DNA from: DATAEK01 sp036258055
GTDB taxonomy: Bacteria; Acidobacteriota; Vicinamibacteria; Vicinamibacterales; 2-12-FULL-66-21
Length of the DNA: 63,239 bases
Direction: 5' to 3'
Assembly: GCA_036258055.1 (NCBI GenBank)
Contig: DATAEK010000316.1
Location: 1-63,239, forward strand
This document shows positions 61,809 to 63,239 of the stretch, one piece after another. A model generated the notes under the pieces. It ran no database searches, was not told the origin of the DNA, and saw only the letters and a program-made list of their open reading frames with translations. Position numbers and translations under genes: made by a program. Position 1 is the stretch's first letter. Every line of letters starts with the position of its first letter.

Positions 61809-63065
61809 TTGAATCCGGACCTGATGCGGGCCATCGATTACTGGGTCGGAATCCCGCTCGTGTTTCTCCTCACCATAGTCGCTCGCGTCCAGCGCTTCCT
61901 CGGCCTGGCGACCTCTCCGGTCGGCAGGCCGCGGAACATCCTGTTCATTCAGCTCGCCGAGATGGGGACGATGGTCGTGGCCTATCCCTCGCTGAGGAAA
62001 GCGCGCGAGCTCCATCCGGACGCCACGCTGCATTTTCTGTGCTTCACGCAGATTCGGTCGAGCGTGGAGATGCTCGAGATCATCCCATCCGAGAACATCA
62101 TCACCGTTGACGCGCATTCCGGCCTGTCCCTCGCGCGCGACACGCTGCGGTTTCTGTGGCGTGCCCGCCGTCGCCGCATCGACACCGTGATCAACATGGA
62201 AGCCTTCGTCAGGTACAGCAGCATGCTGAGCTACGTGTCTGGCGCTTGCCGACGCGTCGGTTTCCACCGGTTCAACCAGGAAGGGCTGTACGCGGGCGAT
62301 CTGCTGACACACAAGGTGCTATACAACGCGCACATCCATGCCGCGCACACGTTCCTCGATCTCGTGCACGCTCTCGACTCGCCGCCGGAGCAGGTGCCGC
62401 GCGTGAAACGGCCGAGGACCATGGACTGCCTCGAGGTTCCGAAGATGTCGGCCGACGCGAGCGCGGCAGACGGACTCTGGCGGAAGCTCCGCGCGATCCA
62501 TGCCGACATCGGACCCACCCAGAAGCTCGTCGTTCTCAATCCGAACGCCAGCGACCGGTTACCGATGCGTCGCTTGCCACTCGAGTCGTTCACCGAGCTC
62601 GCCCGCCGGCTGCTGGAAGATCCGCAGGTCTTCGTGCTGATCATCGGCGTCGCCGCCGAGAAGGTCCACGCACAAGACATTTGCGCGCGGCTCGGCTCGC
62701 CACGTGCGCTGGACCTCACTGGCCAGACAACGATGACCGAGCTGCTGCAGCTGTTCGATGTCGCTCACGTGCTGGTCACGAACGACTCGGGACCGGCCCA
62801 CTTCGCGGCGCTGACACGGATCCACGTCGTCGTCTTCTTCGGGCCGGAGATCCCCGACCGCTATCGACCGCTGACGACCAAGTCGGATGTGATCCACACA
62901 GGATACTCCTGCAGTCCGTGCATCGGTCCGCTCAACCAGCGGCAGTCGCCCTGCAACGACAACTTGTGCCTGAAGAGCATCAGCATCGAGGAGATCGCCG
63001 TGCTGGTTCGCTCGCGTCTCGAGGCGGTACGGTCTTCAGCTGCTCCCGTTAGCCCTCCCTTTTAG
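61809..63065 (+). CDS. Glycosyltransferase family 9 (heptosyltransferase-like)
   Basis: About 418 residues. TTG 61809 is preferred because it gives (M)NPDLMRAIDYWVGIPLVFLL, the usual anchored N-terminus of this subgroup; ATG 61824 is the other option. NILFIQLAEMGTMVVAYPSL opens the GT-B fold. The donor site has LVVLNPNASDRLPMRRLPLE, DLTGQTTMTELLQLF, and the signature VTNDSGPAHFAALTRIHVVV FFGPE. These fit ADP-heptose:LPS heptosyltransferases. A Cys-rich tail (YSCSPCIGP, CNDNLCL) is typical of a subgroup. Acceptor unknown. Confidence 0.9.
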   Translation: MNPDLMRAIDYWVGIPLVFLLTIVARVQRFLGLATSPVGRPRNILFIQLAEMGTMVVAYPSLRKARELHPDATLHFLCFTQIRSSVEMLEIIPSENIITVDAHSGLSLARDTLRFLWRARRRRIDTVINMEAFVRYSSMLSYVSGACRRVGFHRFNQEGLYAGDLLTHKVLYNAHIHAAHTFLDLVHALDSPPEQVPRVKRPRTMDCLEVPKMSADASAADGLWRKLRAIHADIGPTQKLVVLNPNASDRLPMRRLPLESFTELARRLLEDPQVFVLIIGVAAEKVHAQDICARLGSPRALDLTGQTTMTELLQLFDVAHVLVTNDSGPAHFAALTRIHVVVFFGPEIPDRYRPLTTKSDVIHTGYSCSPCIGPLNQRQSPCNDNLCLKSISIEEIAVLVRSRLEAVRSSAAPVSPPF

Positions 63066-63190
63066 CAACCACCTGGTCTACGAGGCCTCGCAAATGAGCC
63101 AGTTGTGGAAATCGTCCGATGTGGAGAGCCGAAAGGGACGTGACCGCAGACCAGCTCACGCTGCCGGCCGCCAAAGCTGCAGATAATGTT

Positions 63191-63211
63191 GGTTGCGTGC
63201 CCCCGCAACCA
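63191..63211. other. candidate attachment site: copy of the tRNA-fMet 3' end inside a hairpin
   Basis: GCCCCCGCAACCA (63199-63211) repeats the last 13 bases of the tRNA (53310-53322), including CCA. GGTTGCG (63191-63197) and CGCAACC (63204-63210) form a 7-bp hairpin around it. The rest of 63066-63239 shows no gene. The distal flank beyond 63239 is not visible. Confidence 0.5.
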
Positions 63212-63239
63212 ATTGAACCAGCACGAGAAGGTCGCCCGT

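Overview
The window looks like chromosome of a high-GC Gram-negative bacterium, most likely an Acidobacteriota of the Vicinamibacteria type. Pointers are the Oar-like TonB-dependent receptor with an N-terminal carboxypeptidase-regulatory domain, the Ser/Thr kinase fused to a TolB/WD40-like propeller, a sulfatase-TPR fusion, PilMNOPQ, a Kdo operon (so LPS is made) and a TCA block that uses 2-oxoacid:ferredoxin oxidoreductase. This assignment is inference; no rRNA is present.

Layout. 1-172: start of rplM on the minus strand with a near-perfect sigma70 promoter. 557-8485: pilMNOPQ, then two lipoproteins and a TPR protein. 8492-16611: a plus-strand housekeeping run (M24 peptidase, accB, accC, thiE, amino-acid permease, K+ channel, folD, coaE). 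16624-19133: a putative DNA-binding protein, a small outer-membrane barrel and an FN3-like lipoprotein. 25219-19130 (minus): kdsB-pyrG-kdsA-kdsD-kdsC-lapB, an LPS-Kdo operon with overlapping junctions. 25309-27435: a GspC/PilP-like periplasmic protein and serA. 27682-39514: central carbon block icd, mdh, sdhCAB (minus), sucC, sucD, korA, korB. 39524-50004: S9 peptidase, ndk, DUF2905, dcd, EF-hand protein, two histidine kinases, HIRAN-like protein, sulfatase-TPR. 50145-53054: TonB-dependent receptor. 53246-53322: initiator tRNA between two strong terminators.

The accessory end runs from the tRNA to the window edge. It holds the kinase-propeller gene, a decayed phage or satellite module (P27 small terminase, HNH endonuclease, TubC-N-like protein, D5/P4 primase-helicase, most carrying frameshifts), a truncated HigB/Gp49-like toxin, a polytopic membrane protein and a GT9 glycosyltransferase. 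A 13-bp copy of the tRNA 3' end recurs at 63199-63211, so 53310-63211 may be an integrated island, although no integrase is visible.

The most unusual non-coding structure is intergenic. Two heptanucleotide arrays of exactly eight units (30943-30998, unit CCTCCT[A/G]; 42515-42570, unit GACTGNC) fill the sdhA-sdhB and DUF2905-dcd gaps. A 74-bp palindromic element brackets sdhB on both sides in the same orientation, and one of its stems shows a compensatory base-pair swap between copies. Related GGGGCCCC elements fill the korA-korB gap. Several genes have a -10 box so close to the start codon that leaderless mRNAs are likely.
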